A stretch of 36,741 nucleotides of DNA from an uncultured Oscillospiraceae bacterium (GTDB lineage: Bacteria > Bacillota > Clostridia > Oscillospirales > Oscillospiraceae). The translations under genes and the position numbers were made by a program. Positions 24,601-31,408 of the stretch are shown piece by piece. Position 1 is the first letter of the stretch, and each line of letters starts with the position of its first letter. The notes beneath the pieces were generated by a model. That model did no database searches. It had not been told where the DNA came from and saw only the letters and a program-made list of their open reading frames with translations. The stretch is from the NCBI GenBank assembly GCA_910588105.1, contig CAJUQD010000025.1:1-36741 (forward strand), read 5' to 3'.

Positions 24601-24969
24601 GGGCAGGCGGCCCTCCTTTACCTCCAGCAGGTTGAGCTTTTCCGGCAGGGAGCGCACGTTGACGATGCGGTCTGTGGCAATTGCGTCCAGATCCCGGCAG
24701 CCCTCCACCTCCCCGACGCCGCCTGAGGCGGCCAGGGCGTCCAGATCCCCGTCCGTCAAGCCCAGGGTGGACAGCACATAGCCGTCCATCAGGTGGGTGC
24801 GGTCATAGTAGTTGTCGGCGGTGTACTGCATGTCCGGCGCGGCGGTGCGCAGGCCGGACAGGAAAGCCACCGCCAGCGCCGCCAGCACCAGGATGGACAG
24901 GTAACGGTTCATGGTGCCCCGTATTTCCCGGATGGCGTCGGTATTCAGATGGTTTTTCCGCGTTACCAT
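21655..24969 (-). CDS. FtsX-like ABC exporter permease with giant coiled-coil domain
   Basis: The 1104-aa protein has an N-terminal membrane helix (YLSILVLAALAVAFLSG, about 24-40) and a MacB-type extracytoplasmic part. A long coiled-coil insert follows (about 245-545) made of E-L-D-D-A-x and Y-x-x-G-L-A-Q heptads. Three membrane helices with FtsX signatures (about 568-700), a second extracytoplasmic domain, and a final FtsX set (about 980-1090, with NLTNINITERIRELATLKVL) come after. It would couple ATP hydrolysis to export or to an extracellular mechanical task such as wall-hydrolase control. It overlaps the ATPase gene by 7 bp and is co-translated with it. GC-rich antisense frames over it are not genes. 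Confidence 0.85.
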   Translation of the reverse strand: MVTRKNHLNTDAIREIRGTMNRYLSILVLAALAVAFLSGLRTAAPDMQYTADNYYDRTHLMDGYVLSTLGLTDGDLDALAASGGVGEVEGCRDLDAIATDRIVNVRSLPEKLNLLEVKEGRLPQAADECVTESLLMVKLGLQVGDRLELALEEDNVDDLARTSYTIVGVVNSPLYVSLDRGASSLGSGSVDAFVYVPGENFTFEHYTCAYFTGEGLAVLDTYGDEYEDKIDALVDSLDPLAQERSQLRYDELIGDAQEELDDARKELEDAKAEAEQELADAWRELQDGRKELDDGWADYRDGEDTLARETADAQRELDDALADLRRGEADLADGRAEYEDGLAQYQYGLAQYKSGLAQYRDGLAQYEEAAAPLDRQKAQLDESWEQYHAALKPYEGTPQYGMIVSQMAPQKAQLDAAQSQIDAAYEQLAPVKAELDGVKKELDSALEELDNAKKELDDALAEMNQAEADIKDGWDEYNKGVRELRDARIEGRQELDDALEELNDGEKEYADGLQEYEDGKKEADEEIADAQKKLDDAQEELDDVEECEWYVLSRFTNAGIVGYSQDSDRVSNLANVFPVIFFLVAALACLTSMTRMVEEQRTQIGALKAMGFSRLAISKKYIGYAFSASLVGGIVGLGLGCTLIPLVIANAFNIMYAIPPLEFKPQVELYVGAVLAAVACTTGAALWACLSTLIATPANLMRPRAPKAGKRVFLEYVRPVWKRLTFTWKVTMRNLFRYQRRFWMTVIGIGGCTALIVTGFGLHESIFSILNQQFDHVFLYDATLGLDKHAGADKLAEVERYLDASPWVEDYLLTSTAALEASAAGPAQNVYLFAVDNQERFEQFIQLGHRTDDAPVILPDDGVVITEKLSELLEVSVGDAVTLDNNGKRVQARVDDIAENYVSHYIYLSDGCYRTLFGEDPELNEMLLRYADGAGEAESDTVSADLMALDGVDSYSYIATLRDNFTDSMEAIDYAVVIIITAAAALAFVVLYNLTNINITERIRELATLKVLGFFDREVTAYVYRENIFLTLFGIVLGLVMGRFLHAWMVLTVEVEMVMFGRVAPPYAYWLAAGLTVVFSVAVNIAAHFKLKKVDMVESLKTVE
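23873..23956. repeat. Four tandem 21-bp units inside the permease gene
   Basis: Units begin at 23873, 23894, 23915 and 23936, each containing TA(T/C)TGTGCCAG. On the coding strand they give consecutive seven-residue units of the form Y-x-x-G-L-A-Q. One unit equals one heptad, so copy-number change would lengthen the coiled coil without a frameshift. Confidence 0.8.
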
Positions 24970-25664
24970 TCAATCTCCTCCACGGGGGTGGGGTGGGCGT
25001 TGCGCTCCACCGCCGCCACCCGGCCGCTTTTGATGTGGATAACCTTGTCCGCCATGGGGGTGAGGGCGGTGTTGTGGGTGATGACGATGACAGTCATTCC
25101 CTCCTGGCGGCAGGTGTCCTGGAGCAGCTTCAAAATGGCCTTGCCCGTCACGTAGTCCAGCGCGCCGGTGGGCTCGTCGCACAGCAGTAGCTTGGGGTTT
25201 TTGGCCAGGGCGCGGGCGATAGCCACCCGCTGCTGCTCGCCGCCGGACAGCTGGGCGGGGAAATTGTCCAGCCGGTCGGCCAGCCCCACATGGATCAGCA
25301 CGTCCCTGGCGTCCAGGGGATCCCGGCAGATCTGGGCGGCCAGCTCCACATTTTCCAGGGCGGTGAGGTTCTGCACCAGGTTGTAAAACTGGAACACAAA
25401 GCCGATATCATGCCGCCGGTAGGCGGTGAGCTGCTTGGCGTTATAGTCGCTGACCCGTGCGCCGTCCACGGTGATGGTGCCGCCGGAGCAGGCATCCATG
25501 CCGCCCAGCATGTTGAGCACGGTAGTCTTGCCCGCGCCGGAGGGACCTACGATGATGGTGAACTCCCCCTTGTCCACGGTGAAGTCCACCCCATCCACCG
25601 CTTTGATGGTAATCTCACCCATTCGGTACTCTTTCTTTACGTTTTCAAAGGATATGTAGCTCAT
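24963..25664 (-). CDS. ABC transporter ATP-binding protein (MacB/LolD type)
   Basis: The 233-aa ATPase has Walker A GPSGAGKTT, Q-loop FVFQFYNLVQNLTALENVEL, signature LSGGEQQRVAIARAL, Walker B LLLCDEPTGALD and the switch His in VIVITHN. The FxFQxxxLxxxLTxxENV stretch is typical of the LolD/MacB exporter group. It partners the FtsX-like permease, with which it overlaps. ATG 25664 follows GGAGG. A CCGCCGG/CCGGCGG hairpin lies in its leader (about 25679-25697). Confidence 0.92.
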   Translation of the reverse strand: MSYISFENVKKEYRMGEITIKAVDGVDFTVDKGEFTIIVGPSGAGKTTVLNMLGGMDACSGGTITVDGARVSDYNAKQLTAYRRHDIGFVFQFYNLVQNLTALENVELAAQICRDPLDARDVLIHVGLADRLDNFPAQLSGGEQQRVAIARALAKNPKLLLCDEPTGALDYVTGKAILKLLQDTCRQEGMTVIVITHNTALTPMADKVIHIKSGRVAAVERNAHPTPVEEIEW

Positions 25665-25841
25665 AAGGCCCTCCGTCTGCCCGCCGGGGCCGGCGGGACA
25701 CTGTCATATTGTATGATTCATATCTTATACTTTTTCACCAGAAAACGCAACCGTCAGCGGGAAAAATTCAAGGTTTATTCAAAAGATAGGGATTTGTTCC
25801 GCCCAAGTATGGAGAAAACGTCCGGCGCAGGGAGGTTGTGG

Positions 25842-25871
25842 TTGACTAACCGGCGGCGGGAGGAGTAAAAT
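25842..25871 (+). promoter_or_regulatory. Promoter of the riboswitch-mntP transcript
   Basis: TTGACT (25842-25847), 18-bp spacer, TAAAAT (25866-25871). Transcription would start about ten bases before the aptamer P1 stem. Confidence 0.7.
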
Positions 25872-25880
25872 ACGCCCACT

Positions 25881-25972
25881 GATAAGGGAGTAGTCGGCAG
25901 TTTACTGCGGCACAGTCAACATACTGGTGGTTGAACCGCCTGGCTGTGCCTTTTATGATGAGACTTATCCGC
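25881..25972 (+). promoter_or_regulatory. yybP-ykoY Mn2+ riboswitch
   Basis: GATAAG (25881-25886) pairs with CTTATC (25964-25969) as P1. Next to it are the conserved GGGAGTAG and GAGACTTATCC boundary strings. Inside, GCAG-TTTA-CTGC forms one small stem. GGCACAG near 25909 pairs with CTGTGCC near 25944, with AGTCAACATACTGG at the metal-binding loop. This matches the yybP-ykoY class, which senses Mn2+, and the gene downstream is a Mn2+ exporter. Confidence 0.88.
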
Positions 25973-26001
25973 GTTTGTGTGCGGGTATGGTCTCTTTTTT
26001 T
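25960..26001 (+). terminator. Riboswitch expression-platform terminator
   Basis: GAGACTTATCCGC (25960-25972) pairs with GCGGGTATGGTCTC (25981-25994) with one bulge and G-U pairs, followed by seven T (25995-26001). The left arm contains the 3' strand of aptamer P1, so P1 and terminator are mutually exclusive: Mn2+ binding should allow read-through. Confidence 0.82.
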
Positions 26002-26044
26002 CTCCTCCCGCATACCCTCAAATCAACGAGAAGGGATGATTATC

Positions 26045-26611
26045 ATGGGTTTTGCCGAGCTGCTCATTTTGGCCGTAGGGCTGTCTATGGACGCCTTCGC
26101 CGTGTCCGTCTGCAAGGGGCTGTCCATCCGGGCGCTGATGCCCCGCCACGCCGTCATTGTGGGGGCGTGGTTCGGGGCCTTCCAGGCGCTGATGCCCCTG
26201 GCAGGCTGGCTGCTGGGGGCGGCCTTCGCAGATATGATCGCCGCAGTGGACCACTGGATCGCCTTTGTGCTGCTGGCCTTCATTGGCGGCAACATGATCC
26301 GGGAGGCGCTGGGGCACGGCGAAGAGGACTGCGACCCCTCCCTGGCCCCCCTGGCCATGCTGGTGCTGGCGGTGGCCACCTCCATCGATGCGTTGGCCGT
26401 GGGGGTCACCTTTGCCTTTTTGCGGGTAGACATTGTGCCCGCCGTCGCCCTCATCGGAGTTTGCACGTTTGTTATTTCCGCTGCAGGGGTGAAGGTGGGC
26501 AATGTGTTCGGCACGCGGTATAAATCCAAGGCGGAGCTGTTCGGTGGGGCGGTATTGGTGCTCATCGGGCTGAGGCTCCTGTTGGAGCACCTGGAGCTGC
26601 TCCCCTTTTGA
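26045..26611 (+). CDS. mntP: Manganese efflux pump MntP
   Basis: The 188-aa integral membrane protein has six predicted helices and the two repeated signatures with membrane acidic residues, GLSMDAFAVSVCKGL and ATSIDALAVGVTFAFL, diagnostic of MntP. It exports Mn2+ and protects from manganese excess. ATG 26045 has AAGGG 10 nt upstream; ATG 26036 is too close to it. The Mn2+ riboswitch in its leader independently supports the function. Confidence 0.93.
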   Translation: MGFAELLILAVGLSMDAFAVSVCKGLSIRALMPRHAVIVGAWFGAFQALMPLAGWLLGAAFADMIAAVDHWIAFVLLAFIGGNMIREALGHGEEDCDPSLAPLAMLVLAVATSIDALAVGVTFAFLRVDIVPAVALIGVCTFVISAAGVKVGNVFGTRYKSKAELFGGAVLVLIGLRLLLEHLELLPF

Positions 26612-26693
26612 CCGGGGATCGGCAGGGAATTGACAGCGTACCCGGCGGCGGGGGATTTTTCCTCTGCCGCTTTCCTTTTCTGGGAAAAGCTGA

Positions 26694-26718
26694 TATAATC
26701 CTGTCAGAACAGGACAGG
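26694..26718 (+). promoter_or_regulatory. -10 element and inverted repeat before the OmpR-type gene
   Basis: TATAAT (26694-26699) is followed by CCTGTC (26700-26705) and GACAGG (26713-26718), an inverted repeat with 7-nt spacing at the expected transcription start. The -35 is poor, which fits an activated or autoregulated promoter. Operator function is inference. Confidence 0.4.
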
Positions 26719-26729
26719 GGGAGACCGCC

Positions 26730-27404
26730 ATGAAAATTCTCATCGTAGAGGATGACAGGCCCTTGAGCGATTCGCTCCGGGCGCTGTTGGAAAACCGGGG
26801 CTACCAGGTGGAAACCGCTTACGATGGTGAAGCCGGGGTGCAGTGCGCCATACGAGGGGAATGCGACCTGGTTATTTTGGACGTAATGCTCCCGCTGCTG
26901 GACGGCCGGCAGGCGGCCCGGTGGCTCCGGGAACAAAAGTGTGCCGTCCCAATCCTCATGCTCACTGCCCGCGGGGAGCTGGAGGACCGGGTAGAGGGGC
27001 TCAACGCTGGGGCGGACTACTACCTGACCAAGCCCTTTGACACCCGGGAGCTGCTGGCCTGCGTGGGGGCCCTCCTCCGCCGCCAGGGAGGGCAGGGGGA
27101 CCAGCTTGCCTTTGGGAATACCGTGCTGGACCTGGACGGCTCCACCCTGGCCTGCGGGGACAGGTGGGTGCTGTTGTCCGCCCGGGAGCTGGATGTGATG
27201 CGCTGCCTGATGCGGGCGAAGGGCCGCAACCTGTCCAAGGAGGCCATCCTGACCCGGGTGTGGGGGTATGACTCCAACGCGGTGGAAAACCACGTAGAGG
27301 TTTACGTGGGCTTTCTGCGCAAAAAGCTGGGGAGCATCGGTTCCAATGTGCGCATCGAGGCGGTGCGGCGGCTGGGCTACCATCTGGAAGCTGACGGAAT
27401 ATAG
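26730..27404 (+). CDS. OmpR/PhoB-family response regulator
   Basis: The 224-aa protein has a receiver with DD (residues 8-9, IVEDDRP), phospho-Asp in LVILDVMLPLLDG, Thr in LMLTARG and Lys in YYLTKPFD. A C-terminal winged helix follows (LSARELDVMRCLMRAKGR, VWGYDSNAVENHVEVYVGFL, RLGYHLEA). It should activate or repress genes when phosphorylated by a sensor kinase. The usual kinase gene is not downstream; instead two hairpins and then mobile-element debris follow, so the partner may have been lost or lie elsewhere. GGGGGAG precedes ATG 26730. Confidence 0.92.
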   Translation: MKILIVEDDRPLSDSLRALLENRGYQVETAYDGEAGVQCAIRGECDLVILDVMLPLLDGRQAARWLREQKCAVPILMLTARGELEDRVEGLNAGADYYLTKPFDTRELLACVGALLRRQGGQGDQLAFGNTVLDLDGSTLACGDRWVLLSARELDVMRCLMRAKGRNLSKEAILTRVWGYDSNAVENHVEVYVGFLRKKLGSIGSNVRIEAVRRLGYHLEADGI

Positions 27405-27410
27405 CAGGGG

Positions 27411-27471
27411 CCTCTCCCGTAGGGAGAGGCTCAGCTTGTCGAAAAAGTCTGCCTCATGGCAGACTTTTTCG
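27411..27471. terminator. Two consecutive hairpins after the response regulator
   Basis: CCTCTCCC/GGGAGAGG (27411-27418 / 27422-27429) is followed by a perfect 14-bp stem CGAAAAAGTCTGCC/GGCAGACTTTTTCG (27440-27453 / 27458-27471). The second has an A-run before and a T-run inside its right arm, so it can terminate in both directions. It marks the end of backbone sequence. Confidence 0.7.
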
Positions 27472-27517
27472 CATAAAGATGATAAGACAGGATGTGTCAG
27501 CGCCAGTGATAAAATAA

Positions 27518-27685
27518 AAGAAGACACCGAGGAAAAATGTAGTTTACCGAAAAGCCCGGAACAAGGAAAAGTACCGGGCAGAGCATGAACGGGGTATTAT
27601 CCTCCATGAAGCGGCGGTAAAAGCATTAAAGGCGGCGCAGATCGGCGGCAAGCTCCCCAGCGTCCCTGCCCTGCAAGCAGAGTAA
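27518..27685 (+). pseudogene. C-terminal remnant of a MobA/VirD2-type relaxase
   Basis: An open stretch of 55 codons without a start codon ends in TAA at 27683. It reads KEKYRAEHERGIILHEAAVK and then KLPSVPALQAE, the pattern found at the C-terminus of ICE and mobilisable-element relaxases of Bacillota (a Y-x-x-E-H segment, then K-L-P-S-x-x-x-L). Everything upstream of the last ~55 residues is missing. Confidence 0.5.
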
Positions 27686-27894
27686 CTCGTTTTATTTCTG
27701 CCTGTAGTAAATCTGCGCTCACTCCCTTACTCAATAGTTTATTCATTCTGGGTATCAATTAAGGTGCGGCGATCGACTGTGATTGCCGCACCTTAATTGA
27801 TGCCCTGAACGGTTGGTTTGTTGTTGTTCTTGTGCGAGGTAGCCCTTTGTCCGCCGGGGTTTGCTTGACAGTGGGGACGGGGGTGATATAATAC
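27686..27894. other. Non-coding debris with a 21-bp hairpin and an orphan promoter
   Basis: No gene. ATCAATTAAGGTGCGGC (27754-27770) pairs perfectly with 27785-27801, extended by a G-U and three more pairs, with a 6-nt loop. Further on TTGACA (27865-27870), 16 bp, TATAAT (27887-27892) make a consensus plus-strand promoter that now points straight into the defective insertion sequence. Confidence 0.6.
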
Positions 27895-28533
27895 TTTTAT
27901 GTGGTTATCCGTTTACTCAGCCGAGCAGAGGCACCAACAGCTAAAACCAGGCGTTCCAGAAGGCGGTGGCCAAAGTCACGGCGGCTGAAGCGGAAGCAAT
28001 ATTCGTCAAGGCAGGCTTGGAGGTACTTCTTGGGCAGGCCATGGTAAGTACCCAGGATAAACGCCTTGGCGTTGCTGATCACGATGTGCAGCCAATGGAG
28101 CAGACCAGAATTGGGATCGTAGAGTTTGTGCTCATGGGTATAGCCCTCCAGAGCCGGGATATAACTCCCGTAACCATCACTGTGAATTGTACCGCCCGGG
28201 GCAAACGCAGCTTGGGCAAAATTTTTTGACAAAGGCCCGCTTGATATTCTGTGTGACCCGCATCTTGGCATAGAGGGGATTACTACGCTCGTCCAGAGAC
28301 ACAGCCACAAAAACCTTTGTCTTTTCCGTACCCCGGCCACCGCAGATTTTCCAAGTACTCCCGGCATTTCCTCTCAGTCCCGAACTCTTTCATGAACGTC
28401 CCCAGTGGATATCCCTTTTTCTTTGCCATGACCCATTCCCTCATTTCTCAGTTTCATGCCCCGAGTATATCAGCTGATATATCCCATAATCCGGGCTTTT
28501 CGCTGGCTGATTAAAAGGGATAACCACATAAAA
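27895..28533. mobile_element. Defective IS1595-type insertion sequence
   Basis: The 16-bp terminal inverted repeats are perfect: TTTTATGTGGTTATCC at 27895-27910 and its complement at 28518-28533. At about 640 bp the element is shorter than an intact IS1595-family element (~0.9-1.1 kb). I could not see an 8-bp target duplication, so the ends may be off by a few bases or the site has been rearranged. Confidence 0.7.
27897..28429 (-). pseudogene. IS1595-family transposase, internal deletion and frameshift
   Basis: Reading from ATG 28429 the N-terminus is MAKKKGYPLGTFMKEFGTER followed by LENLRWPGY. It then jumps directly to the DDE domain (KVFVAVSLDERSNPLY), so the zinc-ribbon region and first catalytic part are deleted. 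A second frame break near 28230 leads into HSDGYGSYIPAL, HIVISNAKAFILGTYHGLPK and LDEYCFRFSRR, the conserved IS1595/ISXO2 C-terminal half. The stop lies inside the left terminal repeat. It cannot make active transposase. Confidence 0.8.
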
Positions 28534-28535
28534 AA

Positions 28536-28559
28536 TTAGCTTGCATGGTAGCAAGCTAA
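28536..28559. terminator. 9-bp hairpin at the IS edge
   Basis: TTAGCTTGC (28536-28544) pairs with GCAAGCTAA (28551-28559). On the minus strand it is followed by a T-run, so it would stop leftward transcription entering the insertion sequence. Confidence 0.5.
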
Positions 28560-28623
28560 CGGTGCTTGTAACCTGCAAACAAATATTAGTGGCTGCCCGG
28601 ATAAAAAATTTTTCAATTTCTAC

Positions 28624-28652
28624 TTTACAAATGAGGGAAACCCTGCTATACT
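28624..28652 (+). promoter_or_regulatory. Promoter of tRNA-Arg
   Basis: TTTACA (28624-28629), 17-bp spacer, TATACT (28647-28652), 17 bp before the tRNA 5' end. Confidence 0.75.
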
Positions 28653-28669
28653 ATACGGGTATCAGAGAT

Positions 28670-28746
28670 GCGCCCGTAGTTCAATTGGATAGAGCGTCAG
28701 ATTCCGGTTCTGAATGTTGGGGGTTCGAGTCCCTTCGGGCGTACCA
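28670..28746 (+). tRNA. tRNA-Arg (anticodon CCG)
   Basis: Acceptor arms GCGCCCG/CGGGCGT pair (one G-U), discriminator A and encoded CCA are present. The anticodon arm TCAGA-TTCCGGT-TCTGA gives anticodon CCG, and the T-arm GGGGGTTCGAGTCCC is canonical. A tyrosine integrase remnant lies just downstream, the classic arrangement of an element integrated at a tRNA 3' end. Confidence 0.95.
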
Positions 28747-28750
28747 CAGA

Positions 28751-28799
28751 TTTCCTCGAAAAGATCATTTTTGTGAACTTTTCGAGGAAATTCTTTTTT
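28751..28799 (+). terminator. tRNA-Arg terminator
   Basis: TTTCCTCGAAAAG (28751-28763) pairs with CTTTTCGAGGAAA (28778-28790), a 13-bp stem, followed by TTCTTTTTT. Confidence 0.85.
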
Positions 28800-28850
28800 G
28801 TGTCCCTCAAATGTCCCTCAAACGTCCTCACAGTTTTTTAAGCTCCATTT

Positions 28851-29225
28851 TTACCCAGCACGATCAGGCTTAAAAAGCAATGTATCCATCACCTGCCCCA
28901 GCCTGTCCATGTCGCCGCCCAGCACATGACCGTACACGTTCAGCGTTGTGGTAATGTCGCTGTGACCGAGCCACGCTTGGATATCTTTCGCGTCGCAACC
29001 GCCCTTGCGTAAAGCATAGACTGCCGAATGGCGCAAATCATGGAAACGGATAACAGGCAGACCAATCTCTTTCAGCCTCCGCTGAAAATGTGGAGTCACA
29101 TAATCCGGCCTGATGGGAGCGCTGTTAGGATGAACGCAGACGTAACCGCTGTCGATATAGGCGTTACCAAACAGTTCCTTGTTTTCAGCCTGCTGACACT
29201 TAACCTTTTGCAGATAAGCCCGCAT
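28851..29225 (-). pseudogene. Tyrosine integrase, C-terminal catalytic fragment
   Basis: About 124 residues retain the second catalytic box FHDLRHSAVYALRKGG (H-x-x-R) and WLGHSDITTTLNVYGHVLGG (His and the Tyr nucleophile). The first catalytic Arg region and the whole SAM-like/AT-hook N-terminal half are missing. Upstream the gene is cut at about 29230 by the serine recombinase element. Its position beside tRNA-Arg says it was the integrase of an ICE or prophage that used this tRNA as attachment site. Confidence 0.8.
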
Positions 29226-29276
29226 ATGATTAGCGCCTATTAGGAAAACAAGCTGCCAGTATGGGAGAGGAACGGC

Positions 29277-30975
29277 TCAGACCGCCAAAGCGGTGGTGGC
29301 TTCGGTGTTGAGTTCAATGTACTCGACGATCTTTCGCAGTTCATCGGCAAACTTGAAGCGGACGCTGATATTTCCATTCTCGTACACCTTGATATGGTCA
29401 ACGAGTTCCACAAGAATGTCACGGGTCAGCTTGTCGATGTTCTGATACTTCATAAAGGCTACCAACGCCGGATGTTCGTTATCCACGCCGTTTGCCAGTT
29501 CCGCCCGCTCTGCCGTCAGGTTTTCCAGTACAGCGGTCAGCGTGGCCGTCTGGCGTTCATAATCGGCTTTCATGTTGTGGTAGTCCTCACGGGTGATCTC
29601 GCCGTCTTTCCAGTTTTGATACAGACCTTGCTTGTAGCGGGTGACTTTCGCCAGTTCCCGCTCCTTGGCCGCGATCAGGTCGTCCAGCCGCTTTGACTGG
29701 CACTTCTTGACCGGGGCCGTATTGATAAGAGCGATAATTTCAGAATAGGAAACCGCTAAATGCACCTGCTGCTGAATGGCAAACAGGACGGCGGCCTCCA
29801 GCCGGTTGTGCTTGATCGAGTGCATGGTGCAGGCTGTCCGGGAGCGGTTCTTATAGGTGGAGCAGGCGTAATACACATATTTGCCGCTCAAGCTCCGGGT
29901 CAGGGCCTTGCCGCAGTCGGCACAGCGGAGAAAACCGCTGAACAGGTGGACTTCCCGCCCCTTGGGGGATGTGCGTGTGTCCCGCTTCAAAAGGCCCTGT
30001 ACCTGATCGAACATTCCACGGACGATAATTGCCTCGTGGGTGTTGGGGACGCGTACCCAATCCTCCTCCGGCACCGCCTCAATCTGATGCACCTTGTAGC
30101 TTTTGACGCGGTGGCGGCCCTGCACCAAATCCCCGGTATAGATTTCATTCGTCAATACCTCATGGATCATCCGGGCGCTCCACATGGGGTTGTCCCCCAC
30201 AGCGGAGGAAACAGGCAGGCCCTTCATGCGCCGGTAGGCCGAGGGGCTGGGTATGCCGTGTTCGTTCAGGTGGAGCGACACGGCCCGCTTGGAGCTGCCT
30301 TGCAGGAACATGGAGTAAATCAGCTTGACCGTTTCGGCAGCATCGGGATCGACCACTAGCTTGTGCTTGTCCTCGCTGTCCTTTATAGCCAAAGGGGGCC
30401 ATAGAGCCGATATACTGGCCGCTGCGCCGCTTGTAGTCGAACACCTGCCGGATCTTCTTGGAAGTCTGAAAACAGTAATTGTCGTTCATAACATTGGTGA
30501 TCGGCACCTTAATGTCGGAAACGCTATCCGGGTCAAGGAAGCTGTCTACATTCTCCGCGAGGGAGATAAAGCGGATGCCCATTTGCACAAACAGGTTGTC
30601 GATCAGGCTTCCGGCATCGCTGTAATTGCGGGCCAGCCGGGAGAGGTCTTTCACCACGACGCAGTTAATTTTGCGGTTCATAATGTCGGCCATCATCGCC
30701 TGAAACTGCTCCCTGTCGGTGTCCGTCCCCGTGTGTCCGTCGTCAACGTACTCCGTGACGCTTTCAAACTCCTCAACGTGGGATTGGTAAAAGTAATTGA
30801 GAATGTCCCGCTGGTTTTTGACGCTGTTGCTGCAATCCAGCCCCTTTTTGATTTTCTGCAAATCCTCCTTGGAGAGCCGGATGTAGCTTGCCATTTTCCA
30901 GCGGCGGGCGGTGCGGGTAGGGGTGGAATAAGAGGGGGAAAACATCTGATGCCCTCTATTTTTTTGCCGTGACAT
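29277..30975 (-). pseudogene. Large serine recombinase with one frameshift
   Basis: Full-length architecture is present in two frames. From ATG 30975 (ribosome site GAAGGAGG) comes the catalytic domain (MASYIRLSKEDL with the Ser, VVVKDLSRLARNYSDAG, FGYK). From about 30386 on, in another frame, follow the recombinase domain (DSEDKHKLVVDPDAAETVKL, NEIYTGDLVQGRH), the zinc ribbon (CADCGKAL, YYACSTYK, C) and the C-terminal coiled coil. The break lies in CTTTAT at 30381-30386: removing one A from the coding-strand AAA restores GYKDSEDKHKL. It may be a real lesion, an error, or slippage. It is a TndX/Tn4451-like transposon recombinase inserted in the integrase gene. Confidence 0.8.
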
Positions 30976-31002
30976 ATATCCTCCTTCCCTATCACATTAC
31001 AC

Positions 31003-31158
31003 CTATATTATACCTCTGTCCGGGCGGTGCATCAAGGATGGCTCCACCCTGGGACACTTTGTCTCGTAGTAGAAGCGGGCCGTAGCCGTCAGGTTAACTT
31101 CGATGAACACGTCCGCTTTATACCAATAGAAAAACTCTTTCAAGTTGATGGTCGTCAT
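31003..31158 (-). CDS. Small ICE-type protein, hybrid C-terminus
   Basis: A 51-codon frame begins MTTINLKEFFYWYKADVFIE, like the small proteins (often annotated as sigma-factor-like) found upstream of recombinases in Clostridia ICEs. GGAGG lies 8 nt before ATG 31158, but this ribosome site is locked in a 13-bp hairpin. The last ~17 residues are encoded by one arm of a 26-bp inverted repeat, so the original 3' end has been replaced. It is probably a truncated relic; expression is possible. Confidence 0.4.
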   Translation of the reverse strand: MTTINLKEFFYWYKADVFIEVNLTATARFYYETKCPRVEPSLMHRPDRGII

Positions 31159-31266
31159 ATGTAAATCCTCCGTTTTGATTTTTGGGGATGGGCAGATCAA
31201 AACGGAGGGCAGGCGGGCCCCGGCAGCGGGGGCCTGCCTTGGGACAAAGTGTCTCAATGTGGAGCC
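31040..31266. repeat. 26-bp imperfect inverted repeats flanking 175 bp
   Basis: 31040-31065 begins GGCTCCAC and ends GACACTTTGTCTC; 31241-31266 is its inverse complement with a few central mismatches (exact parts GGCTCCAC and GACACTTTGTC). The segment between holds the start of the small gene and its hairpin leader. Confidence 0.65.
31167..31208 (-). promoter_or_regulatory. Ribosome-site-sequestering hairpin
   Basis: CCTCCGTTTTGAT (31167-31179) and ATCAAAACGGAGG (31196-31208) are perfect complements (13 bp). On the minus-strand mRNA the GGAGG at 31171-31167 is the ribosome site of the 51-codon gene, so folding would hide it. Confidence 0.6.
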
Positions 31267-31282
31267 GACGAAAAACGACAGC

Positions 31283-31309
31283 GCCCGCACAGTTTTGTAC
31301 TGTGCGGGC
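31283..31309. terminator. 11-bp GC-rich hairpin in the recombinase leader
   Basis: GCCCGCACAGT (31283-31293) pairs with ACTGTGCGGGC (31299-31309), loop TTTGT. It lacks a T-run on the minus strand side; it could be an attenuator stem or a transposon-end structure. Confidence 0.45.
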
Positions 31310-31408
31310 ACCTGAAACGACATGGTTTTTTATGTACTTACATAGTTCGTATTTATGGTCGGAGTAGTCCGGCGGAAGTGCTATACTTTTTTTGACAGAT
31401 TAGGCGCC

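Noticed and set aside
27887..28541. Target-site duplication of the IS1595-type element
   Set aside because: The 8 bp on either side of the terminal repeats do not match, so no duplication can be claimed.
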